Shown: one piece after another, positions 8,568 through 15,886 of the stretch
Numbering within the stretch: the first letter of the stretch is position 1
How the letters are laid out: every line of letters begins with the position of its first letter
Source of the DNA: Candidatus Contendibacter sp.
GTDB taxonomy: Bacteria; Pseudomonadota; Gammaproteobacteria; Competibacterales; Competibacteraceae
Length of the DNA stretch: 64,000 nt
Direction: 5' to 3'
Assembly (NCBI GenBank): GCA_029624765.1
Contig: JARSSO010000028.1
Location: 1 to 64,000 of the forward strand
Translations under genes and position numbers: made by a program
The notes under the pieces: generated by a model
What the model was told of the DNA's origin: nothing
Database searches by the model: none
What the model saw: only the letters and a program-made list of their open reading frames with translations

Positions 8568-9215
8568 TGGAATGGTCGCCACGGACAGCGATGTCCGTTG
8601 GAAAAGATGGCTCAAACGGTGAACGCTAAGTCCCCGGATTGGAGATATGCTAACGCCGTCGGGTGAATCGGAAACGAGTAAGCCCGCTAGAGACTCATAG
8701 GGTTCTGAGGATGCTCGAAAGGCATCTATGAATCACTAGGATGGAAGAATCGTTGTTCCAGGGCAAGTTTCTCTTCCAGTTGCGCTGGGGAGTATCGCCC
8801 GTTTCGGCGCGTGACTTTTTTGTAGTCTTGAATTAGAAGCAACGCACGACGGCGCTTTTCAGGCTCCTTGAGATAGGGTAATACCCTTTCAAGAAAAGCT
8901 AATGCCTCATCGTAGCGTACTTTCCAGCTCCACGAAGCTGCGTGGTTTTTCTTGTAAGCTTTGTGCTTACTGATATGGCCACCATAGCATTCTTGGAGAA
9001 ATTCAAGTAAACAAAGGGTGGTGCTTGAAACGGATACAACGGGATAACGAAATTTACCGTTAGCGGTTGAAAGAGTTACGGTGCCTTCACCGTCAAATAA
9101 ACCGGCGGTGTAAATATCTTCTTCCATAAACGCCATCCTCTGGTCGATGCTGGTTTATTAGCCTAGATCAGATGAAGGAATAGTCCAGTCCATCATGAAA
9201 ATGATGGAGTGACTG
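8568..9215 (+). mobile_element. group I intron in the tmRNA T-loop
   Basis: Boundaries follow group I rules: the 5' exon ends in U (8567) and the intron ends in G (9215). P1 forms between exon CGAU (8564-8567) and internal guide GUCG (8575-8578), with the required U-G wobble. P10 can form between GGA (8569-8571) and the 3' exon UCC (9216-9218). P2 is ACGGACA-GCGA-TGTCCGT (8581-8598). P6 is CGGG/CCCG enclosing TCG-GAAA-CGA (8660-8686). P7 is GACT (8692-8695, in CTAGAGACTCATAG) with AGTC (9182-9185, in GGAATAGTCC). P9 is TCCATCAT-GAAA-ATGATGGA (9189-9208). An endonuclease ORF fills the region between P8 and the 3' strand of P7. The structure was read by eye, not folded. Confidence 0.9.
8726..9127 (-). 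CDS. LAGLIDADG homing endonuclease, antisense within the tmRNA intron
   Basis: A protein of about 133 residues carrying one LAGLIDADG motif, IYTAGLFDGEGTV, at its N-terminus. The later stretch WSWKVRYDEALAFLERVLPYL and the C-terminal helices fit single-motif enzymes that act as homodimers. It would cut an intronless ssrA allele to drive intron spread. I favour ATG 9127 (AGAGGA eight bases upstream); ATG 9136 is in frame with a box too close. G+C is near 47%, below its neighbours. The gene runs opposite to the intron transcript, so it needs its own promoter and is not translated from pre-tmRNA. Its 3' end overlaps the P8 hairpin. Confidence 0.85.
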   Translation of the reverse strand: MEEDIYTAGLFDGEGTVTLSTANGKFRYPVVSVSSTTLCLLEFLQECYGGHISKHKAYKKNHAASWSWKVRYDEALAFLERVLPYLKEPEKRRRALLLIQDYKKVTRRNGRYSPAQLEEKLALEQRFFHPSDS

Positions 9216-9239
9216 TCCCCCCGCCTCCACCAATATCAT

Positions 9240-9273
9240 AAAGGCTGACCGGAAACGGTTGGCCTTTCTCTTT
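9240..9273 (+). terminator. intrinsic terminator of ssrA
   Basis: AAAGGCTGACCG-GAAA-CGGTTGGCCTTT forms a 12-bp stem (two G-U pairs) with a GNRA loop, followed by CTCTTT. It begins 8 nt after the tmRNA CCA end. Confidence 0.8.
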
Positions 9274-9300
9274 GGAGCCTGGAATTAAGGAGACCCGCCA

Positions 9301-9594
9301 ATGGCGAATGAAGGTTATCACGAGCCGATCAACGAATTGTCGGATGAAACCCGCGACATGCACCGAGCCATCACCTCCCTGATGGAGGAACTGGAAGCGG
9401 TCGACTGGTACAACCAGCGGGTGAACGCCTGCAAGAATCCGGAACTAAAAGCTATCCTCGCCCACAACCGGGACGAGGAAAAGGAACACGCGGCCATGGT
9501 GCTGGAATGGATCCGCCGGCGAGACCCCGCTTTCGACAAAGAGCTGAGGGATTATCTCTTTACCGAAAAACCCATCGCCCACGGCCACGAATAA
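9301..9594 (+). CDS. encapsulated-ferritin-type (EncFtn) iron-oxidising protein
   Basis: A 97-residue two-helix ferritin-like protein closely resembling EncFtn: YHEPINELSDETRDMHRAITSLMEELEAVDWYNQR, then AILAHNRDEEKEHAAMVLEW. The residues equivalent to the Rhodospirillum rubrum metal site are kept: Glu29/Glu30/Glu32, Trp36, Tyr37, Glu60 and His63 here. EncFtn forms annular decamers that oxidise Fe(II) inside encapsulin shells. This protein ends RDYLFTEKPIAHGHE without the C-terminal encapsulin-targeting extension, and no encapsulin gene is adjacent. It has a strong AAGGAG site and stands alone after ssrA. The His-containing tail is unusual. Confidence 0.85.
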   Translation: MANEGYHEPINELSDETRDMHRAITSLMEELEAVDWYNQRVNACKNPELKAILAHNRDEEKEHAAMVLEWIRRRDPAFDKELRDYLFTEKPIAHGHE

Positions 9595-9657
9595 CCCATC
9601 GTTCGCTTCCCTTTCTCGTCTGGCCAGGCTCACGCCAAAGCCGAGCGGGAAAGGGAG

Positions 9658-10194
9658 CTAGCGATGCGGGGGCAGCAGGTTCCGTAATCCCGGCAGCCAG
9701 TCGTTGAAAAAGCGGACGGCCTCCGGGTCTTGGGCCATGCCGCTGATGACGTGCTCCCCGAACGCGCCGCCACCCACGGCGTAATAGCCGAAGGCGCCGC
9801 CACCGATGGCAATCCCACCGATGGCGCCGCCACCGACGGCAATTCCCCCCACCGCCAGGCCGCCCACCGCCAGCAGACCGGTGCTCAGGCCGCCGAAGCC
9901 CAGCACTAGGCCCAGCGCCACGCCGCCGAGGGCAATCAGACCCCGGGCGACGCCACCCATCGCCAACCCTCCTGTCGCGAGGTCGCCAATGGCGATGATG
10001 CCCTTGGCGTGGCCGCGTATTTCGCCTTTCTCCAAATCCGGTCCCAAGGCGATGTCATACAGCGGCAGTCCCCAAAAATAACGATTGGAGCGCTTGCGGA
10101 TGCCTCGATAGGGGTAACCGCGTTTTTTCAGCGCCGCAACTTCCTGCTCCAGCGCGGCGATGCGTTGCTTGAGTTGCTCGGAATTTTCTTTCAT
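9658..10194 (-). CDS. hypothetical glycine-repeat protein
   Basis: A 178-residue protein of unknown function. Residues 1-28 form a short coiled coil (ENSEQLKQRIAALEQEVAAL). A basic stretch (RGIRKRSNRYFWGLPLYDIALG) follows. Residues about 65-150 are a run of short repeats with Gly every 5-6 residues and Ala/Ile/Val between (for example IAIGGGAFGYYAVGGGAFG). Such repeats could form a beta-solenoid or a tightly packed membrane structure. The tail (QDPEAVRFFNDWLPGLRNLL) is helical. ATG 10194 begins the coiled coil; the frame opens slightly earlier. It is convergent with the EncFtn gene. Confidence 0.6.
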   Translation of the reverse strand: MKENSEQLKQRIAALEQEVAALKKRGYPYRGIRKRSNRYFWGLPLYDIALGPDLEKGEIRGHAKGIIAIGDLATGGLAMGGVARGLIALGGVALGLVLGFGGLSTGLLAVGGLAVGGIAVGGGAIGGIAIGGGAFGYYAVGGGAFGEHVISGMAQDPEAVRFFNDWLPGLRNLLPPHR

Positions 10195-10366
10195 CGGCTT
10201 TCCCCTTCCCGTTCGCGACAACTGCCGCAAGTCTAGTCGAAATAGACCGGCCGTCCGGTGCTCGACTAAGCGCGCTTGACAAGCCTCCTACCAAGCCGAT
10301 AGATTGTATACAAATGTACGCGAGTTTTAAATCATCGTAACCAGTCCACCGCGAACAGGCGCGCTC

Positions 10367-10882
10367 ATGGCCCAAATGCAGACCCTTTCGATCCGCATTC
10401 CCGATGAAGACTTCCAGTGGTTGTCGTCGTTGCAGGAGGCGGATGCGAAAACCCCCAGCGAGAAACTGCGGGCGTTGCTGGCGCGAATCCGCAAGCAGGA
10501 AGCCGGCATGACCAGCCCCGAAATGTGCGCGGCATGGATGCGGGCGCTGGCGCAGCCGTTCCTGGATACCGTTTCGGTCCATGAGCGCAAACAGAAAATC
10601 CATTCGGATCTGGTTGGCCTGGTGTCGGAGTGGACCCCCCGGATCATGGCCACGCTGGTTTCCACTCGCTTGAGCGAGGAGGCCAGCCAGGAAGAGGCGC
10701 TCGACGTTGAAGCGGTTCTCGCCCAACAGTGTTTTCGGCTGTTCACGTCGCTGCTGCGCGCCGCCGTCACCACCCAGCCGGCAACCTACGACGCCGGGGT
10801 ACTGAATCGCTACCTGCCGGACATCCTCGAAATCGCCGACATCATCGCAACCCGAAAAGGGAAGGAGTTGAACAATGGCTGA
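10367..10882 (+). CDS. hypothetical protein, first gene of the pspA-yqiJ-yqiK operon
   Basis: A 171-residue protein of unknown function. The start (MAQMQTLSIRIPDEDFQWLSSLQ) resembles the strand-helix start of small ribbon-helix-helix-like proteins, and the rest is predicted helical with no catalytic motif. It overlaps the PspA-like gene by 8 nt, so it is co-translated with it. The operon context suggests a partner or regulator of the PspA/flotillin membrane-stress module. That role is inference from position only. Confidence 0.65.
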   Translation: MAQMQTLSIRIPDEDFQWLSSLQEADAKTPSEKLRALLARIRKQEAGMTSPEMCAAWMRALAQPFLDTVSVHERKQKIHSDLVGLVSEWTPRIMATLVSTRLSEEASQEEALDVEAVLAQQCFRLFTSLLRAAVTTQPATYDAGVLNRYLPDILEIADIIATRKGKELNNG

Positions 10883-11546
10883 CACGTTCGCCACCCGCGT
10901 TGCCAGAATCATTGTCGGCGGCGCCCACGCCCTGCTCGACAAGGCTGAGGATCTCGCCCCGGAAGCCACCATGGCGCAAGCGATTCGCGAGATCGAACAG
11001 GTGATCGCCGAGGTCCGGGTCGATCTCGGCAAGGCGGAAGCGGCCAAGCATCTGGTACTGTCGCGGATGGCCAGGCTTAACGCGGAACATGAGAAGTTGA
11101 GCGAGCGGATCGATACCGCCCTGACCCTGGAGCGCGACGACCTGGCCAAGGCCGCCATCGGCCGGCAGGCCGACATCGAGGATTTGCTGCCAGTACTGCA
11201 AAAAGCCCTCGACGAGCACGCCGAGCGCGGCAAGGAACTGGAAAGCTACATCGTGGCCTTGCTGGCCAAGAAGCGCGAACTCGATCAGGCGCTGACCGAT
11301 TATCAGGCAAGCCTGGCCAGCCAGGCCGCCTCGCCGTTTGCGGGGAGCGGGCCGGATCGGCAGACGCGGGTCGACGACGCCGAAGCGTCGTTCGGCCGGG
11401 TGATGGCGCGGCAGACCGGGACCAGCGGCATCAACCCCGGTCTGAACGAGCAGGCCGCCAAACTCAAGGAACTGGCGGACATGCAGCGCGGCAACCGCAT
11501 CGCCGAACGGTTGGCCGCCCTCAAGGCAACGCGGGGCGCGCGATAA
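10875..11546 (+). CDS. PspA/IM30 family membrane-maintenance protein
   Basis: A 223-residue, almost entirely alpha-helical protein: RVARIIVGGAHALLDKAEDLAPEATMAQAIREIEQVI, the conserved N-terminal PspA/Vipp1 region, followed by a long coiled coil (about residues 40-150). A Gly/Ser linker and a C-terminal helix (LNEQAAKLKELADMQRGNRIAERLAALK) follow. PspA-type (ESCRT-III-like) proteins polymerise on stressed membranes. GAAGGAG precedes the ATG. The gene sits directly before yqiJ and yqiK, a recurring PspA-OB-fold-flotillin arrangement in bacterial membrane-stress operons. Confidence 0.85.
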   Translation: MADTFATRVARIIVGGAHALLDKAEDLAPEATMAQAIREIEQVIAEVRVDLGKAEAAKHLVLSRMARLNAEHEKLSERIDTALTLERDDLAKAAIGRQADIEDLLPVLQKALDEHAERGKELESYIVALLAKKRELDQALTDYQASLASQAASPFAGSGPDRQTRVDDAEASFGRVMARQTGTSGINPGLNEQAAKLKELADMQRGNRIAERLAALKATRGAR

Positions 11547-11566
11547 TCCCCTGGAGATCAAGGACC

Positions 11567-12202
11567 GTGGATCTGTTTCTGGCGCCGGAGTCCTGGCCGT
11601 TCACCGTTGCGGCCCTGTTGCTGGTGGCCATCGCCGTCGTCGAAGGGCTGGCGCTGCTCGTCGGCATGAGCCTGTCCGGCTGGCTCGACCATTTCGTTCC
11701 CGACGTGGCCCACGGCGTCGAGGGCGCTTCCGATTCCTGGCTGGGCTGGCTTCACGTCGGCAAGGTGCCTATTCTGGTGTTGCTGGTGATTCTGCTGACC
11801 GCTTTCGCCCTCATTGGCTATGTTCTCAACGCCCTGGTGCATGGAACGTTCGGCTTCTATCCGCCAGCCCCGGTTTCGGCCGTGGCGGCGTTTCTGGGCG
11901 CCCTGCCGGTCGTTCGGATGTCGGGCGCGACCATCGCCCGCATCATCCCGCGCGACGAGACGACCGCCGTGAGTTTCGACAGCCTGGTAGGGCGGGTCGC
12001 GGTGGTGGTGAACGGCACCGCGCGGGTGAACTATCCAGCCGAAGCGCGCGTGAAAAACGAACACGGACAAACACTCTACGTCCGGGTAGAGCCAGACGAC
12101 GCGGACCTGCAATTCGGCGCTGGCGAGTCGGTGTTGCTGGTCAGGCAGATTTCGGGGTCACGGTTTCTGGCCATCCCCAATCCTCGTCCGGACCTCCTCT
12201 AA
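11567..12202 (+). CDS. yqiJ: YqiJ-like inner-membrane protein with C-terminal OB domain
   Basis: A 211-residue protein with three predicted membrane segments (about residues 12-35, 65-88 and 98-115). A soluble NfeD-like/OB-fold domain follows: DSLVGRVAVVVNGTARVNYPAEARV...LYVRVEPDD, ending in VLLVRQISGSRFLAIPNP. YqiJ/NfeD-type proteins are encoded beside flotillins and are thought to act with them in membrane microdomains. The start is GTG at 11567, preceded by GGAG. It lies 20 nt after the PspA gene and 20 nt before the flotillin gene, so they form one operon. Confidence 0.82.
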   Translation: MDLFLAPESWPFTVAALLLVAIAVVEGLALLVGMSLSGWLDHFVPDVAHGVEGASDSWLGWLHVGKVPILVLLVILLTAFALIGYVLNALVHGTFGFYPPAPVSAVAAFLGALPVVRMSGATIARIIPRDETTAVSFDSLVGRVAVVVNGTARVNYPAEARVKNEHGQTLYVRVEPDDADLQFGAGESVLLVRQISGSRFLAIPNPRPDLL

Positions 12203-12222
12203 CCATCGCGGGATCGAAGAAA

Positions 12223-13896
12223 ATGGATAGTAATTTATTAAAAATGGGCAATTTGTTGGAAATGAGCATCTTGGCCGGGCTTTTCCTGGTTGGCCTGTTG
12301 ACGGTCGGCATCATCTTCGCGCGCCTGTATCGGCGCTCGTCGAAGGAACTCGCCTTCGTCCGCACCGGCCTGGGCGGGCAAAAAGTGGTGATGGACGGCG
12401 GGGCCATCGTATTGCCGGTGTTTCACGAATGCGTGAACATCAACATGAACACCCTCAAGCTGGAGGTGTCCCGAGCCGGCGCCGACAGCCTGATCACGCT
12501 GGATCGGTTGCGGGTGGACGCGGTCGCGGCGTTTTTCGTGCGCGTTATCCCCAACGTCGAAGGCGTCGCCAACGCGGCCCAGACCCTGGGCCAGCGTACC
12601 ATGCACCCCGATTCGCTGAAGGAACTGGTCGAAGACAAGTTCGTCGATGCCCTGCGCGCCGCCGCCGTGTCGATGAGCATGCACCAGTTGCTCGACAAGC
12701 GCGCCGACTTCATTCAGGCGGTGCAGAACGCCGTGTCGGAGGACTTGCTCAAGAACGGCCTGGAACTGGAATCGGTCAGCCTGACGCGGCTCGATCAGAC
12801 ACCGATCAAGTACTTCGACGCCCAGAACGCCTTCGACGCCGAGGGTCTGACCAAGCTGACCCAGCAAACCCAGCAGCGCGCCAGGGAACGCAACGAGATT
12901 GAGCAGGACACGGCGGTGGCCATCGCCCAGAAGAACTTTGAGGCGACTCAACTCAAGCTGACCATCGAAAAGGACCAGACCTTCGCAACCTTGCAGCAGC
13001 AGCAGGAAGTCGCCACCCGGCGGGCGCAGCAGACGGCGGAGGTGGCCAGCATCACGGCGCAGCGGGACCGCGAGGCCCAGCAGGCCAAGATCGACGCCGA
13101 GCGCCAGGTCAAGGAGGCCGAAGTCGAGAGGAATCGCGCCATCCAGCAGCGCCAGATCGAAGCCACCCGGGATTTGCAGGTCGCCAAGATCGAGCAGGAA
13201 AAGCTGACGACGCTGGCGGATCAGGAGCGGCTGATTTCCGTCGCCGAAAAATCCAAGGCCCAGTCCGAGGCCGAAAAGCAGGCCAACGAAGCCCGCGCCC
13301 TGGCGGCCCGCGCCGAGGAGCAGGTCAAGACGGCCCGCGAGGTCGCCATCGCCGAGCGCGAAAAACAGATCGCGCTGGTGGCCGCCGACCAGGAAGCCCA
13401 GCAACGGGCCATCGGCATTCGCGTCGCCGCCGAAGCGGAAAAGGACGCCGCCGAAAACCACGCGCAAGCGATCAAGATCAAGGCCGAGGCGCAGCAGGTG
13501 CAATACCAGGTGGAAGCCAGAGGCATCGAGATGCGCAACGCCGCCCTGAACACGCTGGCAACGGAACAGATCGCCATGCAGGTCAAGATGAAGCTGCTGG
13601 ACGTATTGCCGGCCATCATCGAAGCGTCCGTCAAGCCGCTGGAAAAGATCGACGGTATCAAGATCGTGCAGGTGGATGGGCTCAATCGCGGCGCGGCGGG
13701 CGGTTCCGGTGGACCGGGCGGCGCCGGCGGCAACCTGGCCGAGCAGGCGGTCGCGGCGGCGCTGGCCTACCGCGCCCAGCAGCCGATCCTGGATGCGGTG
13801 CTGGGCGAGATCGGCATGAAGGGCGGCGATTTGAAGGGCCTGGTGGAATCGGTCCGCAAGGACATCGCGCCGGATGGCGCCGCCGGGGATTCCTGA
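12223..13896 (+). CDS. yqiK: YqiK-type flotillin
   Basis: A 557-residue flotillin. It has an N-terminal membrane anchor (residues 12-34), a PHB/SPFH domain (RRSSKELAFVRTGLGGQKVVMDGGAIVLP through about residue 220), and a very long Ala/Glu/Gln coiled coil (about 230-440). The conserved C-terminal block LPAIIEASVKPLEKIDGIKIVQVDG is followed by a glycine-rich linker (GGSGGPGGAGG) and a short helical tail. Flotillins scaffold membrane microdomains and oligomerise through the coiled coil. It is last in the operon with the PspA-like and YqiJ-like genes. The long frame on the opposite strand is an artefact of composition. Confidence 0.92.
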   Translation: MDSNLLKMGNLLEMSILAGLFLVGLLTVGIIFARLYRRSSKELAFVRTGLGGQKVVMDGGAIVLPVFHECVNINMNTLKLEVSRAGADSLITLDRLRVDAVAAFFVRVIPNVEGVANAAQTLGQRTMHPDSLKELVEDKFVDALRAAAVSMSMHQLLDKRADFIQAVQNAVSEDLLKNGLELESVSLTRLDQTPIKYFDAQNAFDAEGLTKLTQQTQQRARERNEIEQDTAVAIAQKNFEATQLKLTIEKDQTFATLQQQQEVATRRAQQTAEVASITAQRDREAQQAKIDAERQVKEAEVERNRAIQQRQIEATRDLQVAKIEQEKLTTLADQERLISVAEKSKAQSEAEKQANEARALAARAEEQVKTAREVAIAEREKQIALVAADQEAQQRAIGIRVAAEAEKDAAENHAQAIKIKAEAQQVQYQVEARGIEMRNAALNTLATEQIAMQVKMKLLDVLPAIIEASVKPLEKIDGIKIVQVDGLNRGAAGGSGGPGGAGGNLAEQAVAAALAYRAQQPILDAVLGEIGMKGGDLKGLVESVRKDIAPDGAAGDS

Positions 13897-13964
13897 ACGG
13901 TCCATCGGCGTGCCAGCGAACGAATCCAGTGCTGGCCCAGTTCGAGCGAGTCTTGGTCTGTAAA

Positions 13965-15014
13965 CTACGCCGCCGGTTCAGCGTGCTTGCCGAACCGGTA
14001 GTGCGATAGGCCCCATTCTTCGCCATGGCGGTAGCCGAACAGTTCGGCACAGGCCATGAAAAATACCCGCCAACGCTGAAACCAGCGCTCCGCCTGGTCG
14101 GGACCGTAGATATCTTGAAACAGCGTCATGATCTCATCCCGATGCCGGTCCTGGTTGACCAGCCAGGCTTCCAGGGTACGCTGGTAATGGCGACCGTCGA
14201 GATGCCATTGCTCCTCCAATGTCAGATCGCCCCGAAAGCGCGGTAACAGATCGCGCGAGGGCATCAAACCACCGGTGAAGAAATAGCGCCCCATCCAATT
14301 GTCTTCCCCTTCGGTTTCAAACGGATAGGCCAGTTGCCGATGGGTGAAGATGTGGACGAACAATTTGCCGCCGGGTTGCAGCCAGGCGTGAATGCGTCCC
14401 AGCAATTCCTGGTAATTGCGCATGTGCTCGAACATCTCCACCGACACGACCCGGTCGAAACGGCGGTCGGTGGCAAAATCGTTCATGTCGGCGGTGATGA
14501 CCTGGACGTTGGCGAAGCCGCGTTCCCGGCAGCGCGCCTCGATGAATTTCCGTTGCGAATTGGAGTTCGACACCGCCACGATTCGCGAGTCCGGGTAAAA
14601 CTCCGCCATCCACAGCGTCAACGAACCCCAGCCGCACCCGAGTTCCAGGATATCCTGATCGAAACCCAGTTCGGCCCGCTCGCAGGTCAAGGCCAGCATC
14701 GCCGCCTCGGCGGTTTCCAGGTCCTTTACCTCTTCCGGCCACCAGCAGGAACTGTATTTCAGGCGCGGCCCCAGGGTTTTCTCGAAAAAACCGGCGGGCA
14801 GTTCGTAATGCTGTTCGTTAGCCGATTGGGCATGGATCGCGACGGGACTGGCGCGCAACTCCGCCTCCAGCCGCGCCAGCGCCGCTTCGCGCGCCCGGTC
14901 GTCGCCGGTTGCCTCGGTGCGCAACCGCCCGGCCAGCAACCGGCGGATGCCGAGCCGGGCCAGCCAGTCCGGCACGTAGCCCCGTTCCATGAGATCAATG
15001 GCGGTGTTGAGCAT
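13965..15014 (-). CDS. cyclopropane-synthase-type SAM methyltransferase
   Basis: A 349-residue class I methyltransferase of the CFA/coclaurine-N-methyltransferase branch. An N-terminal helical region is followed by the SAM site ILELGCGWGSLTLWMAEFYP, then VSVEMFEHMRNYQELLGRI and KLFVHIFTHRQLAYPFE. The C-terminus (WRVFFMACAELFGYRHGEEWG) is typical of the group. Substrates in this branch are usually lipids or amines; here a lipid is likely because of the cluster. The ATG at 15014 shares its A with the TGA of the upstream DUF1295 gene (TGATG), so they are translationally coupled. Confidence 0.85.
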   Translation of the reverse strand: MLNTAIDLMERGYVPDWLARLGIRRLLAGRLRTEATGDDRAREAALARLEAELRASPVAIHAQSANEQHYELPAGFFEKTLGPRLKYSSCWWPEEVKDLETAEAAMLALTCERAELGFDQDILELGCGWGSLTLWMAEFYPDSRIVAVSNSNSQRKFIEARCRERGFANVQVITADMNDFATDRRFDRVVSVEMFEHMRNYQELLGRIHAWLQPGGKLFVHIFTHRQLAYPFETEGEDNWMGRYFFTGGLMPSRDLLPRFRGDLTLEEQWHLDGRHYQRTLEAWLVNQDRHRDEIMTLFQDIYGPDQAERWFQRWRVFFMACAELFGYRHGEEWGLSHYRFGKHAEPAA

Positions 15015-15805
15015 CAGGAAACCTCCTTTTTGGGAAACCAGGGTACGAACCCGCTTGTCGTGCGCTGATAGGCGCGGTAATCGTCGCCGCGACTGGCCAG
15101 CGCCTGCTGTTCGGTGTAGGGGATGCCGGTGACTTTGAGCAGGGTGTACAACATCAGCGCCGGTCCCAGCAGGGTCAGCCACCATTCCGGCGAACCCCAG
15201 GCCAGTAGCGGGTAGCTCCACCAGTGCAGCCACTCGCAAAAATAGTTGGGATGGCGGGAATAGCGCCACAGCCCCGCCCGACAGGTGCGGCCCCGATTCG
15301 CTGGATCAACTCGCCAGGCCGCCAGTTGCCGGTCGGCCAGCGTCTCGCCGCCCACCGCCACCAGCCAGATCAGCAAAGCGGCGACGAGGGCCGGCAGGGG
15401 CGGTTGTCGCGGGGTTAGGGCGACCACCAGGAACGGTATGGCGAACACGGCGGCCAACAGCGCCTGCGCCTGGAAAAAGCCGAAGAATTTGAGTTGGGTG
15501 CGCTCGCGCCAGTGCGCGCGCAGCCGCTGGTAGCGGCCATCTTCCGGCTTGTCGAACAACCGGTCCACCAGAATATGGGCGGCCAGCCGGAACGACCAGC
15601 CGCTGGCCAGCGCCGCCACCAGCATCCGCCGCAGCGGGTCGCCATCGGCGAGCAGGGCATATCCCAGCGCCAGCACTCCCAGCCCCGCCGCCCAGGTGAA
15701 ATCCACCACGCCAGCATCTTCAGTGCGCCATTGCACCACCCAGGCAATGAGCATCAGCAGCGCCGCGACCGCCCAGCCGGCCAGGAAAAAGTCGAAGCCC
15801 ATCAT
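15014..15805 (-). CDS. DUF1295 membrane protein (steroid 5-alpha-reductase/isoprenylcysteine methyltransferase-like fold)
   Basis: A 263-residue protein with about six membrane segments. It has the DUF1295 signature WRYSRHPNYFCEWLHWWSYP near residue 180 and the terminal GIPYTEQQALASRGDDYRAYQ block. The family resembles steroid reductases and membrane methyltransferases; NAD(P)H or SAM could be the cofactor. It is coupled to the downstream methyltransferase by a TGATG junction. The pairing recurs in proteobacterial lipid-modification clusters, which suggests joint action on one lipid. No clear ribosome site precedes ATG 15805. Confidence 0.85.
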   Translation of the reverse strand: MMGFDFFLAGWAVAALLMLIAWVVQWRTEDAGVVDFTWAAGLGVLALGYALLADGDPLRRMLVAALASGWSFRLAAHILVDRLFDKPEDGRYQRLRAHWRERTQLKFFGFFQAQALLAAVFAIPFLVVALTPRQPPLPALVAALLIWLVAVGGETLADRQLAAWRVDPANRGRTCRAGLWRYSRHPNYFCEWLHWWSYPLLAWGSPEWWLTLLGPALMLYTLLKVTGIPYTEQQALASRGDDYRAYQRTTSGFVPWFPKKEVS

Positions 15806-15886
15806 GGAATGAGGGAGAAGCAAACGCACTTCCCGCCCCCGGCGCGGTCTTGTTGGAAAGCTCCATTCATCGTCTTGGGAATCTTC

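Larger units (their letters stand above)
8219..9232 (+). ncRNA. ssrA: tmRNA (ssrA), interrupted in the T-loop by an intron
   Basis: Transfer-messenger RNA for ribosome rescue, acting with SmpB. The 5' acceptor strand GGGGGCG (8219-8225) pairs with CGCCTCC (9222-9228), followed by ACCA. Landmarks include the GGTTTCGACG block and the tag frame GCC AAC GAC GAC AGC TAC GCT CTG GCG GCC TAA, encoding ANDDSYALAA. The T-stem 5' strand GGGGG and loop TTCGAT end at 8567. The loop T and CCCCC 3' strand resume only at 9216, after 648 nt of insert. The spliced RNA would be 366 nt, close to E. coli's 363. The last 17 nt, including CCA, lie beyond the insert, so excision is required for aminoacylation. Confidence 0.95.

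Noticed and set aside
8568..8725. insert as a genomic island or transposon in ssrA
   Set aside because: Islands target tmRNA 3' ends with direct repeats and integrases; here no integrase or duplicated exon exists, and group I elements fit the sequence.
9750..9990. repetitive DNA that looks like a tandem repeat
   Set aside because: The periodicity comes from codons of the glycine-repeat protein; units vary in sequence, so it is not a CRISPR or satellite.
9301..10230. encapsulin gene next to EncFtn
   Set aside because: The neighbouring ORF is a glycine-repeat protein without the HK97-fold length or motifs.
12238..13905. 555-residue antisense frame under the flotillin gene
   Set aside because: It is a shadow of the high-GC flotillin coding strand, with Leu/Gly/Arg-rich composition and no family pattern.
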